NCBI GenBank assembly: GCA_918026815.1 | Contig: CAKJVC010000085.1 | Location: 1-64,000, forward strand | DNA from: Chalara sp. BL73 | Taxonomy: Eukaryota; Ascomycota; Leotiomycetes; Helotiales | Direction: 5' to 3' | Length of the DNA stretch: 64,000 nt | Shown: positions 24,385-35,996 of the stretch, one piece after another | How the letters are laid out: the number at the start of each line of letters is the position of its first letter | Position numbering within the stretch: position 1 is the first letter of the stretch | The notes under the pieces: generated by a model | Told to the model about the DNA's origin: nothing | The model's input: the letters and a program-made list of their open reading frames with translations, nothing else | Databases searched by the model: none | Made by a program: the position numbers and the translations under genes

Positions 24385-26357
24385 ATGGTTTTCGACAAAA
24401 TACCTTCGAGGGTGAATCAGATTGTGCCATTGGACATCCAAGCAGACCCTTTTCAAGATCTACCTGTTATCATTGCCAAGAGGAGAGTCGAAGCGGGAGA
24501 AACAATATGCGAACTCCCTCGACCACCTGTTATAGTTGAGGAACTGGGAAGGGCATCTGCTCGATGCGCTTGTAACTACTGTCTCGGGGCCATTTTTAAA
24601 TCTGCGGGTACGCAAGTCTGGACTTTCAACAACGGGAATATTTCACGACCGGTCGCGTTTATTACTTGCGACGTTTGCAATATTGTAAATTACTGCTCAG
24701 AAGAATGTAAGGAGCGAGCACTCGATCTCCACAAATATGAATGTAGGATCCACAGTGATTTGAAGAAAAGGCTGTTAGCCAAGAAAGACAATGAAGAAGT
24801 TTCCTTGACAGATGGCACACTCCTTTTTCTCTATTGGCTGGGGAGAGTTGTTCTCCAACTCGTGAGATGTCACAAATTACAAGGAACGGCCAGGGTTGCG
24901 GATGAAGAAGAGTATCATGCCGAGATAAGTCATCTTGTCACTGAAGTATACAACGACTATAAAATACCGATTCCCGAAGATAGCGATAATAAAGATAAAG
25001 TGGTGGATCGCGTTATGCAGGAACTAGATAGTTCCTTCAAAAGCTTGTCTAGAGATCAAGTTGAACTTTACACTAAAATAGTAGGTAATTAAATAGAATT
25101 TTGACGCGATCATTACAGCTGACTGCTGTCAGGCTTATTTTTGCGTCATTGTATGCGTCACTCCAGTGTTCAGAGATATCTTATCTACCAGACCAGACTA
25201 CCCTATTCTTGATACTGCCGGATACTTCATCGAACCATTCTTCACATTATTTCAGAAGTCTTGTTGTCCGAATGCCAAGATTGACTATGAACCTGGTGGT
25301 CTGTTGCGAGTTAGAGCAACAAAAGGGATCGAAAACAATGAAAGAATAACAGTTAATAAATCATCACGCCGCGATGAATGTATCTATATACAGAGTATTG
25401 CACATAGACAGCTATGGCAATGTCAATGCTCGCCTTGCATCAGTAAGAAGCCATTAGCACCCGTCGAAATGAGCCGGTATCTTCTCCCTGCAACTATCGA
25501 CTTCGAAATGGAGGCAACCAAATTGACGCAAAGTTCTCAACCAATCATTTTGAAGGGGATTGAGGAAGTGAGATCCCAAGTGCTTCCAATTCTGCACATA
25601 TTTTCGCCTGCATCATTGGCTAATTGTGTTGATAGAGAGCAAAAGAAATAGAAAATAAAGGACTTGGCCCTGGAGCGTTCCCCACTCATGCCCTTTGTCG
25701 AAAACTTCAATGTGCCACGCAATATGAGTTTGAAGCTATGGAGCACGTCAAAGCATATGGACGGCTTCTGAAATTGGGCCTCAAGACGCACTATATGATC
25801 GAACCCCATATGTGGCCACGAGCAACTCTTGAAACAAGACTGCAGACTTTATACAATAGTGGGTGCATCCCCTCTTTGTTGCTTCCGCTCTGGCTCATGG
25901 GATATTATAGTCGTTGCATTAATCAACTATGCTTCAGATCCTGATGCCCCTGTTAGCTTCAGTACATCATCAAGAATGTCAAAACACCTCCGGAAGTCAT
26001 TTGAATTCGTGCTCATCAACCTACATTGGAAGCTCTTGAAGGGATATGAAAAGTGTTTTGGGAGTGAAAGTGAGGTGCACAAACATGAAGAACGGCAGTT
26101 CTACGCTCTCAGAGGCAGTAAGTAATACTCTTCAGACTAGCCTCTCATACTCTATAGAGAAAGCTAATCTAGGAGACGCAGCACACCCGAGATTGCCAAA
26201 AGCACAGGAAATGGCTATGGACGAGCAAGAGGATTTTCTAGCTCATATGAGTATTATTCTGAGATGGGCAGGCGCAGAAGAGGACAATAGGAAGTGGATG
26301 GGTGTTAGTCCAGGTCTAGAGGCTATAGTTATTGACTGGCCGGAGAATATGGAATAG
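24385..26357 (+). CDS. SET and MYND domain protein (SMYD-like lysine methyltransferase)
   Basis: Exons 24385-25084, 25167-25567, 25636-25858, 25938-26117 and 26158-26357 join to about 567 aa. An MYND-type Cys/His cluster at residues 53-120 (CACNYC, CDVCNIVNYC, CSEEC, HKYEC) interrupts the SET fold, as in SMYD proteins. The SET C-terminal core follows: SCCPNAKIDY and GLLRVRATKGIENNERITVN. The third exon carries the Cys-rich post-SET-like segment's downstream helices, and the fourth (LINLHWKLLKGYEKCFGSES) fits the C-terminal helical region. SMYD proteins methylate lysines on histones or other proteins. The canonical S-Y pair after 'ITVN' is weak here (KSSRRDECIYIQ), so activity is uncertain. 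The last intron is ambiguous: acceptor at 26157 (40-bp intron) or 26172 (55 bp); both keep frame. Confidence 0.78.
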
Positions 26358-26624
26358 AGATGGGATCGTGATAAGTATCAGTCGAGATAGAAACTCCAGA
26401 TCAATGAATGTTTCAGTCTATACCGACCCACTTGAGTCTCCAGCACACCATATATATTGGGCTAGATGGCCGTTCTCTGTGTCATAAGCTTTTGTACAAT
26501 GCAAAGAATGATCAAGATTCCGAAATACGTCGTCTTGAAGCTTAAGCTTACTTAAATCGCAAATGTGGGAGAGGCTTCCTAGAATCTCGGCCGCAAGCTT
26601 CATTGACGCAAAAGGCATATTACC
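26358..26624. other. Convergent intergenic region
   Basis: Less than 300 bp between the stop of the SET/MYND gene and the stop of the minus-strand nuclease pseudogene. Nothing further seen. Confidence 0.4.
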
Positions 26625-27564
26625 TTAAGGCTCATCCTCTTCATCAACCAAATCCCTATCAATAATCTTCTCAACATCAAGCACAACACCCAGCGGCACA
26701 TGATCGCTATATCCTCTCTCCAGCACACTCTCGAAAATCTGAGCGCCTACGAATGTACCCCTCTCGACTGGCCTGCGGCTTACAATCCCCAGATCTACAC
26801 GGCCGCAGCTGCAGCCTCAGGAGGACACGGATTCGCCATGATAGGCGTAGGCACGCGTGATATGGCGCAGGTATCGAGAGGCGTCGATACCTCGCATCCC
26901 AGCCGGCGAGGAGGCGAATTTGGCCTCGAAATCAGCGCGGTTCCCCACGTGTCCCTGCTGCAAAGCGGATCCCTGGATGGCCATCCAGCGGCGTACGGGC
27001 GGCGTTCATATCGCCCACCAGCGCCGCGTCCCACCCTCCCCGGCGCGTACCCGAGCACCTCGCGAAGCATCAGCGAGTGGAACTCCCGCTTCCGGTCGTG
27101 CCGTTCACCCGGTACCCGTTCGCGATGGCCGCTTTCCAGCCCGGGAACTCGCTGATCGGCACCCGGCCATCGAGATCCCAGGCCGCGTCTCGGGTCGTCG
27201 CACTCGTTGCGTGCTTGAAGGGGACATCGGCTCGGATCAGCGCGCAGATGGTGTACACATTTTCCCCCTGAACCCGCGGCAGCGAGAAGAACGCTTTATG
27301 TCGTGGGCCGGCGCCAGAGGAGGTCGACGACGGGTTGGCGGCGTCCTCGACCGTGTTTTGCGTTCGTGCGTCGCCCGGGCGGATCCTGGCTTCTTGGAGG
27401 CAGGTTATTTGGGGGGAAGGCGTGGCGTTGCAGGATTGTGCGTAGGGAGCATGGTGTCTGGTTTTGAGGAGCGGGATGAGGAGTGGAGGGGGATGTTATT
27501 TCTTGTTTTGCGGTGGGAGGAGCGGGGATATGCCGTTGACGTTCCAGGATAGGATCTCGAATCT
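26625..27564 (-). pseudogene. Frameshifted endonuclease/exonuclease/phosphatase-family nuclease
   Basis: Read in pieces on the minus strand, this region carries the ordered hallmarks of a DNase I/exonuclease III-like domain: ILSWNVNG (about 27530-27561), a CLQEARIRPG motif, FPGWKAAIANGYRVNG, then REFHSLMLREVLGY, ALVGDMNAARTPLDG, HVGNRADFEAKF, and finally YSDHVPLGVVLD near the stop at 26625. These blocks fall in different frames and are split by at least three or four frameshifts and an internal TAA just after ILSWNVNGISP, so no single protein can be made. No splice pattern joins them. The central part (about 26880-27480) is clearly more GC-rich than the flanks. It overlaps two plus-strand ORFs that are artefacts of this GC content. 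Confidence 0.75.
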
Positions 27565-27683
27565 TTGAGAGGCCTCTGGAAGCCTTACTCCCGGTTTGAT
27601 AGGCGACTCCGGGTTTATGTTCTTGTGTTCGTTGGGATCGTCAATTTTGGGATTGGTGGTTGGTTTTTCGGCCAAGTGGTGGC

Positions 27684-27860
27684 TTAGAGACCTTCTCGAA
27701 GCTGATTCTCCGCTTCTTTCTCAGAGGTGACTCCATTGATGATGACACAGGCCTGAATGATGGTGTTTACACAGACATTGGCGTTCATTTCTGCGAGGTC
27801 GTTGGTATATTGGCGACGTAATTCAGGGGAAACTCGCTTCGAGATTTGTGATCTTGGCAT
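27684..27860 (-). CDS. Possible 58-aa small ORF
   Basis: A complete ATG-to-stop ORF of 58 aa beginning MPRSQISKRVSPELRRQY. Composition is protein-like (amphipathic helices, ...DLAEMNANVCVNTIIQAC...). It lies just upstream, on the same strand, of the broken nuclease gene, so it may be its own gene, a 5' exon of that relic, or chance. I do not recognise it. Confidence 0.25.
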   Translation of the reverse strand: MPRSQISKRVSPELRRQYTNDLAEMNANVCVNTIIQACVIINGVTSEKEAENQLREGL

Positions 27861-28104
27861 GGGCTACTCTCCAAGTGCTGAAATCATGCAGATAATATCT
27901 TGATCGAAGTAGATTCTAAGTGGATAGAGAGTCTCAAGCGGAAGGAACGAAGCAATGCAGCATAGATGATACCATGCCCTAGAACTAATTGTAGTTCTGA
28001 GACTTTATTCTTAACGTTTAGAAGTTTCACCATTTAGAGAGGTGAGAGTATTATATCATCTAAGTACTCTAGCTATCAGGTAACACAAGATCTATCCTTC
28101 CATC

Positions 28105-29135
28105 TTATTTCATACGCTCGGGGGAGCGCCGCGCTAAAACCTTCCTCTCTTTTCGCTCACGCATCAACGTCGTCGTCTCCGAAATCCAAATCTCGCCGCC
28201 CTTCATCCTACAGCCGAGCTCATACAAGCCGTCACTCGCCAATTCACCCACGACCGCATTAAATAGCCCAGGAAGAAGCTGGCTTACCGCCACATTGAAG
28301 CATAATGGGCTTTGAGTATACTTCTTATCCCGGGCGAGATGCCTGTCTAGAGGATGCAACTGAGCATAATACTGTTTCTTGATGGCTCGGATCCGGCGCT
28401 CGATGGCGCGATCTGTGGAGGTCTCCTCTATTACTTGGATGAAGGGTAGTGTTTCTGGACGGCCTTGGAGGCTTTCTACTACCTCGCGTGTGATGTTGAG
28501 ACAAAAGCCATGGTTAAAGCCGTCGCCGTAAAGCGGGACGCTGACTCTTCCATAATGCCTGATGAAGATTTAGTTCTTGCTCCTCATTTTAAGATCGATT
28601 TTACTCACCTAGATATCCAGTTTGCGGCGGACGGATTGGCAGCATGTGCTTCGAAGTCTTCATACTCAACATATATAAGCTGGAATCTAGATGCTACTTC
28701 CTTGGCACCAGATTCGAAATGACTACAACATGCAAAGGGTCGCGTTATCAAATCTTCCAATCGATGCTGTATCTCCTTGCTCCAGCCCACCGCATCACTG
28801 TAGCCAATGCTTCGATACACAAGTATACCCCACGGACCGGTAGGCCATAAACGCTGGATTAACTTGATGAAATCTGGTGTTGCTGGGGGAATGTATGTTC
28901 CCGGGATAAACATTGGCACAGGCCATCGAGAGTTCATCTTCGTATCTATGTCCTCTAGTTCGGCGGCACTTCTGAGAAGACGTTGTTTCACTCTATTGCT
29001 CATATCAATAAGCGCTTTCTTGAGCTTTTGAATGTCATCCTTGGACGCAGATTGAACCCGTGCTCTGTCCCAGCCTGCTGGGAAACACTGCCAGGCCTCA
29101 CCTAAACCTTTGCTTTGTTGACTATTGGCTGTCAT
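28105..29135 (-). CDS. Hypothetical two-exon fungal protein
   Basis: Exons 29135-28609 and 28558-28105 join in frame (donor GTGAGT, acceptor CATCAG, 50-bp intron) to 326 aa. No signal peptide, membrane segment or known motif stands out. The segment RLWPTGPWGILVYRSIGYSD (about residues 90-109) resembles uncharacterised fungal proteins that carry a 'WGxxVYR' block; this is recollection, not a search. The C-terminal region is basic (RERKERKVLARRSPERMK). The long open frames on both sides of the intron and the canonical splice sites argue for a real gene. Function unknown. Confidence 0.65.
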
Positions 29136-29555
29136 GCTTGGGTCTTGAATATAGACCGGCCGGGTGTGGAGATCTGCGAGGGTGGTCTGATTTGAAACGT
29201 TTTAAGACAAATAGGATAATGGTTGATGCGCTTGAGAAGCGTTTTGTAATTGTACTTGAGAGAAGTTGGCTGGTAAGCAAAGTCATTCCAAAACTTGCGG
29301 CAATGGATTATATTATGAAGACAGGCAACAAACCAAAAAATTAATATTTCGGTACCAAGCAGTCTAGAAGGAGAGCTAATTTGGTGAGGAAAAATCTCGT
29401 ATTGTGAGGCTAGCGGGTTGAGAGTGAATGTTTCCAATGTGGAGAACACTGAGCAAGTGCGCCCCCGCGAACATGGAATATTATGCTTTCCGTCCGAAAT
29501 GTATACATACATGATTACAATAGCTAAAGTATGGCAATTAAATTAACCCTGCAGA
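29136..29555. other. Intergenic, tail of BTB gene to head of hypothetical gene
   Basis: About 420 bp, moderately AT-rich. An overlapping minus ORF reaching 29512 shows no domain. Nothing else is visible. Confidence 0.35.
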
Positions 29556-31277
29556 TCATGCAAGAAACACTCTTTTAGCATTTCGCCCTAGCTCTCCGGA
29601 CATCGCGTCAAGTTTCACGGCGATGAGCAAACACTCCACCCCTCCCTTCCCACTCCGCCCATTCTGTACCCTCAATCTCCATTGTCCCGTCCGAACAATC
29701 CAGCTTTCCTCTCCAAATCCGGACATGTCACCTCTCCTCCTCTTCTTTGCCGGAGTTGTACTCTCGGGACTGCTTCCCGCCGACCCCGAGCCTTCGATAC
29801 TGATTGAATACCCACCGCCACTGACGGAATGTGTTCCGCTGGGTATATACCCTGGTGAGAGATGGTCGTTCTCTTTTGTTATATTCTGTATATCGCCTTC
29901 TTGAGACCATTCTTTACCATCTAATAAGACATATGAGGACCGATCCAAGACTATGCGTACTTGGTCCTCGCTGATCGGTGTATTTCCTGGGCTAGGTGGT
30001 GCGCTGCTCGCACCACCACTGGGCATTAAAAGACCCAATGGCTGAGTAGTAGGGAGATTCAGTTTGGTGGCTATGACTTCAAAGAGTCTAGAGATGCGCT
30101 TCTTGCCCTCGCCGAAGAACTCAGCACGCATTGTGTGCAGGTGAATTTTCGTGCACTCATCACCGATTTCTAGGATAAGGTCGTACGATTTGTCGTCTAC
30201 GAAGGGTCGCGCGTAGTTCACCCATCCTATCAAACCGCCTGGGCCTGCAGTTTCAGATGCTGAGGCTGTCGGGTCGCCGACTACGGAGATCCCTGATTGC
30301 CGCACGTCTTCCAGACGAAGTGTTATTTCTGATCTTTGCCGGGAAAGGTTGAAGCCTATGTGATGCCGAATGATTTTCTGCTCCAGTCCTTTGAGGTGAA
30401 AATACCGACAATCTCTTAGCAGCTCCGCACGGTGAGTTTCGTTCTTTATATGCAGAGGATATCCACGCAGAAGATGGATCAGCTCCGCAAAGGTGTCAGC
30501 GGAGCGGCCAGGCACGGCAGGCGGCATGATAGAGGGCGGGCGAAGAAGGCCATCGCGGCTGAGACCGGGAAAGAGGTCATTCGGAGTCGTAAAGAAAACG
30601 GCAAAACCAAGTGTGAAGTAGTTAGGGCTGTTTCCAGGATCGTTGAAGAGGTCACGGGGAATCTGGAAGTCCCGGTTGCCGATGGAGATAAAGGTTCTTT
30701 CTTCATAGAGTTGAGACATGAGTCGTGGGACTGGCATGTATTGTCAGCAGTTGGAGTGCAGGAAGTGATGAGAAGAGACGAACGTGAATAGAATTGTGCG
30801 TCCGCAAAAAGCTTGACAAAATGGCCGCCATCTCTGGGCGATACATGATAACCTTGAAGATGGAGGGAGATGTCCTTGAATGTCACGGGATCGCGATCGA
30901 TGTATAACGTCCGCACTGCGTTTTGATCATCGCCATTTTCTTTAGCTACTCTCAGCTGAGCCCCGAAAAACTCGGAGAAATATGAGGGTGCTCTAGGTTT
31001 GTCAGTACGTAAGGCATAAATTCTTGGTAGAACACAAACCATCAGAACTAATACTAGCGCCACTCAATCGGAAGAGCTCTTGGCCTATTTGAATAGGGAA
31101 CACTCTCTCGTGGGGAAGTATGTGAGGAATATCAGTGTTTAGCTTCCGCGCAGGAAACAGGGATGGGTCGCGGAGTATGCCTGGCGGCGCGGTCGAGCGC
31201 TTTTCATCTATCGGTGTTGGCGTCCTATCTTCTTCCTTTCCTCCGCTTCCACTAAAAGTTCCATTCATGGACATCAT
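29556..31277 (-). CDS. BTB/POZ domain protein
   Basis: Exons 31277-31040, 30990-30784 and 30730-29556 join to 539 aa. The BTB/POZ (KCTD-like) fold is seen twice: an N-terminal block (FPIQIGQELFRLSGASISSD, then APSYFSEFF across the first intron, then VRTLYIDRDPVTFKDISLHL) and a second one in exon 3 (RTFISIGNRDFQIPRDLFND, SPNYFTLGFAVFF, LLRGYPLHI). The C-terminal third includes a basic KKRRR patch, a possible nuclear signal, in a Ser/Gly-rich linker. BTB domains mediate dimerisation and often Cullin-3 recruitment; the partner is unknown. The ATG at 31277 is used because the longer frame upstream has only a GTG. Donors GTTTGT and GTTCGT are non-consensus, but only they restore the DAPSYFSEFF and FYSLPRLMSQLYE continuities. 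Confidence 0.85.
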
Positions 31278-31862
31278 CCCTCCCCTACACCTGGTTTCTC
31301 CTTTTGGAGGTTTCACCTCTCTTCAGCTATATTGTTCTTGGTAGCGACCCACACGTGACCGTTCCTCCTACACCGTGTCGGCTTAAAGCACTGTCAATAC
31401 CGAAGCGTGGTCAGCCAGTACCTTGAGTGACAATATCTGCTTCGAGATACGTTTGATTTCAAGCTTAGTCCTCACAGTTAGTCAGGTGTTGTGGTAGTCT
31501 ACGGCTGAAGCTGTCCCGTCTGATGCCAGCTTGTGACGAAAAAGCCGCTAGTCTTCTTAGGGATATTATATAAGCAGATTGTACTACGTCACGTGAACGT
31601 TAATCTTATTTCTTCCTGACCTCATTTGTGAGTAGTTATACGATGTTCGAAAAGCTCGATTGGGGTAGGGCTAGCGATCCGCAGAGGTGTATGTCTAATT
31701 TGCGGAAGACATACGAGCTAGAAGACCATGAACAGCAATAATTAAAGAGAACCTAAGCTCCGGATAGTAGAATAAGTGTTGGTGTAATGACTGATTATTA
31801 TTATTAATTCATCATTCTTATATCGTTATGCTAAAACATATTATATACACTACTCATGCACA
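31278..31862. other. Intergenic between BTB and esterase genes
   Basis: 585 bp, AT-rich. It should hold the BTB promoter (left) and the esterase 3' flank (right, near 31800-31860, rich in TTATTATTA). No specific site assigned. Confidence 0.35.
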
Positions 31863-33767
31863 TTACATACACCAGACACTCAACAATGCTGCCACCAAAA
31901 CCCAAGCGATTGGCTTCTTGAGACTATTACCGCTCCCGGGCGTTGATGAGCTGGGAGATGCCCCTGTTTGGGTTGGACTGCTGCCGGTGGTGGTGCTTGG
32001 AGAACTGGTGTTGGCTGCTAGGCCTCCAGGTGGAACACTTGGGTTGATATCGGGGTAATTGAGATATAGGGAAATATCTATCGAGCTCACATTCACATAT
32101 GAACACCAGCCATCATACTGATAGCCGCTTGCGAGATTCGTGCCCGTCTGGTTGTTGTAAGCCAATCTGATGAGGGTGTCTTTCGTTGGATCCCAGCTTG
32201 GCCACCCGTCCTCATAATTTGTGAGGCCGTTGGCAGGATCTTTTGCGAAAGCAGCCCATGCACCACGCATGTATTTACCGATGCTGATCTGCTCAGTTGT
32301 TGCGCTCGGAACCAGAGGTGCGGTATTAAAGAGCATAGGGACCTCAGCAGCATGCCAAGCTCCAGAATTCCAAGAGAGCGCGAGGTTGGGGAAGACTCCG
32401 AAGTATCTGTATCTCCATATTGGGACATCCGCCGCATAGGAGGCATTCGCCCGAAGTCCGGTTGGGCAGGTAAACTGTTGGAGATTGAATAGGTTCCAGA
32501 ACTTCTCAGGGAAGATAAGGCCTCTGAGGGCAAATGTGGTGCGCCAATACCCTACCTCATAGTCATTGTTGCCAACGAGCATTGGAATATTGGATGGTTC
32601 ACGAGTCGAATAGTTTGAGAAAACCACAGTATCGTCAATTGTCGGAATGAAATAACCCAAAATACCAGCTGTTGCGGTTGCTGTCGGGATCGCATTGAGG
32701 ATGGCGGATGAGTTCTTGGTTCGCATACATGACAGTACCTGGGCCGCGTCGGAGGATGCATTCCCACAGCCGAGACTCTCGCTGACCGTAAACCAAGCCG
32801 AATTGGCAGCCTGCTTTGTATTTGGAAGAGCCCAACCAAATACGTTCCCTGATTCTGGGATGATTCCTGCGACAATTGGATCATCTTTCCAAGCATAGGA
32901 ATAGAAATCAACTGATGCGCCACCAGCCGATTGGCCAAAGAGCGTTATTCTGCTTGGATCTCCGCCAAAGCTTTCAATGTTGTCGCGCACCCATTCGACG
33001 GCGAGACGTTGATCCAGAAAACCGAGATTGTTTGCTCCTGCAGGGTTGCCGGGGAAGCCGAGGATGCTCAATCGATAACTGTCTAAGATCAGCCAATCAT
33101 CCTAATATTGTAACTCACTCTGAAGTGAGGTCTACGGAATCCTTACTTGAGGGTAACCAGAACAACGTCCTGTTCCTCCACGATATTTGCTCCATTGTAT
33201 ATTGATACTGTTGAGGAGCCGCCGCTGAAGCCTCCTCCATAAACCCAAACCAAAACCGCCTTCTTTGCGTCTCCAACTTGCGGTTTAGTCCAAACGTTCA
33301 GATACAAACAATCTTCACTATAAGTAGCATCCTTATTGCTGAAGGACCCAAGCACATCAGGGCCAACTAAGGTCACATTTGCCTTTGCTATAGTTTCTGT
33401 CGTGAAGTTATAACCAGAACCGCCTTCTTTAACGGGGCAGGAAGGTCCCTGTTACATACGTGTTAGTAGAGGAATGCTATGGGTGGGCATTGAGGCTCAC
33501 AAATGAAGCGCCATTTAGAGGTTCAGTTCCATTGAATCTGACGGGTGCCGCGAATCGCAGATCCCCAATTGGTGCTTGACCGAATGGAATTCCCAAATAC
33601 TCGCTCACATCTGAGTGATTCTTTGCGCCGTGGCCTGTCACCGGTCCACTGCTGGTCTGCACCACTTGTCCAACCGTCCAATTTGCTTGTCTTTGTTCAA
33701 TGACACGGACAGCCGCCCAAGCCGACGACGTCACCGTAGCCAGCGCCACGCATAACGAGAGCTTCAT
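31863..33767 (-). CDS. Secreted type-B carboxylesterase, probably GPI-anchored
   Basis: Exons 33767-33501, 33448-33147 and 33078-31863 join to 594 aa. A signal peptide (MKLSLCVALATVTSSAWA) opens the protein. Family motifs follow: YLGIPFGQAPIGDLRF, SEDCLYLNVW, the oxyanion VYGGGFSGG, and the nucleophile elbow FGQSAGGAS with Ser240; the catalytic His lies in SGAWHAAEVPML. The C-terminus is Ser/Thr/Pro-rich and ends in a hydrophobic tail (PIAWVLVAALLSVWCM), the layout of a GPI attachment signal. Expected activity is hydrolysis of carboxylic esters outside the cell or at the cell wall; substrate unknown. The ATG at 33767 gives the signal peptide; a longer frame from 33815 would bury it. Many N-glycosylation sequons (NXS/T) fit secretion. 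Confidence 0.92.
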
Positions 33768-34457
33768 ATTCCTTACTCGAGCAGGCAAAGATGCAACAGA
33801 AAACAAAGAGAGCAAGACGAACCCACAAGCAGAAGAAGAAACAAAGCTATTTTGTACTTACAGTAGAAAACCCCACCGTAATTTATTGACCTTGTCACCC
33901 CAGGTACACCTTCACTCAATTTGGAGGGGGACTACGCCCCAGCAACGTGCTAAGGGCTACCGGTAGGGTGGGATCCCATGCCAGATGCATTATCTATTTC
34001 GATTCTTCTCTCGTCAAGAGGGGGGCGGATAGAGCGGACGTGCCTCTGTGCCCTTGATCGATCGGGGGCGTAATGGCCGAAAGCAGTAAAATTGCCTGCT
34101 CGCATATGATATTGCGCCACAGGATGGTCGTCCGAACTATCCACTGTTATGACTGAACGTAGTTTAGCACCGGACGAAGCCTTCTGGAATGTCGTTAGAG
34201 CGTCCGCATGACTGTGGAGGAGATTATTGGCAATGCGAGGCACACGAGGGCACAGAGGCGGCAGAGGCGGGGAATCCCAGTCGATACCTGTGGTTTTGTC
34301 AATTGGACCGAGGAAAGTCTTCAAGAACCATGTGCTTCGATACCTTTGTTTGTGGAGGATGAGTTGGGGAAAAGCTGGGGAAATAACTGGAGGTTCACCA
34401 ACATCCACTATCCTTGAGTTGTAGATGGACGGTGGAAATTGCAGATACGAGAGAAAG

Positions 34458-34500
34458 TAATGTGTGTGTGTATGTGTGAGCATGTGTTTGTGTGGCAAGC
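34458..34500. repeat. GT-rich simple repeat
   Basis: Imperfect (GT)n tract (TGTGTGTGTATGTGTGAGCA...) about 40 bp long, next to the palindromic cluster. Confidence 0.6.
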
Positions 34501-34555
34501 GCTGGCCCTGGTAGAAAGAGGAATGGAACCTGGTCCCTGACAAGAGCACTGGCTG

Positions 34556-34640
34556 TAACGTACTGTACTGTACGGTACTGACTGTACTGTAGCCCCCATT
34601 TGCTGTGCCTGGACAGGTACTGTACTGTCCAGTACAGCAC
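34556..34640. repeat. GTACTGTAC repeat cluster with inverted repeat
   Basis: Overlapping TACTGTAC/GTACTG units recur over about 85 bp. Within them, arms CTGGACAG (34609-34616) and CTGTCCAG (34625-34632) form a perfect 8-bp inverted repeat around an 8-base spacer. No gene reads through it with known function. Confidence 0.7.
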
Positions 34641-35789
34641 CTACATCCAACCAGTGAGCCGCAGCGTTGAGCCGCCAACACCACAGGGCACGAGTCAGCC
34701 CTAAAACTCGGGGGCCAAGACCCTAATGCGTCAGACCCAGGAACATCTGCCAACGACCTCATCGCACTTCCATAACCCGATGTCTTTATTTACATGCTTT
34801 ACGTATATTTACTTATGGCTCTGCCACCATCAAGTCCGCAAATGTTGTATGTAAGAAGATCGTCCACCGCAATGGCAGCATAGCCTGCGATGTGGTCAAT
34901 ACTCGCAGGCGCGAATCGAGGACGAAGGCGATTGACACGATGATACCAATGGCAAGTATAATTTTTGGGTTCGCCACCACAAGCCCGCTGTCAACGCCTT
35001 GCGCCTCTCAGTCTCGGACATCATAACATTCGATTGCTTTCTCTGTCTTGCAATCCTCCATTTCTCTGTCAGATCGATTCAAGAATGAGCTCCGTGTCAG
35101 CCGCTGCTGTTGGCTCTCGTTTATAACTCCGCAGGCGCCATAAAATACATGCAATGACTCGTGCGGTCGATACAAGGATGTGGATCGCACCAGGGACAGC
35201 ATCAGGCACGGGCTGGAGACCCTTCAATCCGCTTTTACGGGTCTTTATCACAGAAGAAGCAAATAATAATGGTGGCGACCATAAGTATACAGGCATGTGA
35301 CAAATATTGTATACATTCAAGTACTGCTTTTTATAGAAAAAGGGTGAACAAGAAGTTATCAGATTAATGCAATATATTTATATACAATCAAGTTGAAGTT
35401 ATAAAGCTCGCTATATTAAAAAAAATCCTGCTTCAGTGTTGACAAAAGAATTTAAAGTTAGCTTCGAAAAATCTTTGACTAACGTTTAACTTTATCTAAC
35501 AGCAGTTGTAGACAAAAAGCCGGAACAAGTCGCTTTTGACGCTAACTTATCTATTATCGCTTTTACGCTCGACTTACTTCTGTTTATTTTGACTCACCTA
35601 AATTCACCATTAAAGAATCTCTGCTTACCTTTTCGAGCAGAACCAGATTCTCTTCATGTCAGAATTGGCGTGTGATTGTCATCTACTATGTCGAAGATTC
35701 GTATTAGTACTGTAACAATACAGGTAAAGCCTGTTCGGGCCAGGTTGCCCCAAATAAATCCCGGAAAAGTAAGTCAACGAACCTATACT

Positions 35790-35996
35790 ATGCTTCCAAT
35801 CTGAAATTGATTCTCCTTGTTCCAATTGAAGTTCGGCGGCCTTGAGAAGTTCAAGCTCGTCTTGGACATGCGCGATTCGGCGTCTGAGAAAGTGTTCCGC
35901 GAAATGTTGACGGTCCCGGTTCAGTATGGTATTAACATCACGAAGTCCCTGATCGATCGCAGCTATTGCCCACCTCTGCGTATATGATTCGAGTGC
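35790..35996 (-). other. Coding-like segment without start codon (possible orphan exon or relic)
   Basis: On the minus strand this stretch is open for about 70 codons, and stays open beyond 35790, without any ATG. Its translation is strongly helical and charged (HFLRRRIAHVQDELELLKAA among others). It is bounded by an AG at the 5' side (GATAAG, near 35998) and a GTATAG at 35790, so it could be an internal exon. No partner exons could be joined. Confidence 0.3.

Noticed and set aside
26857..27552. 231-codon plus ORF and neighbouring plus ORF at 26700-27155
   Set aside because: Antisense to the nuclease relic; high GC keeps several frames open, and only the minus strand shows ordered nuclease motifs.
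33950..34762. 270-codon minus ORF
   Set aside because: It runs through the GT microsatellite and GTACTGTAC cluster; the translation is low in complexity with no domain, so the open frame is probably due to repeats.
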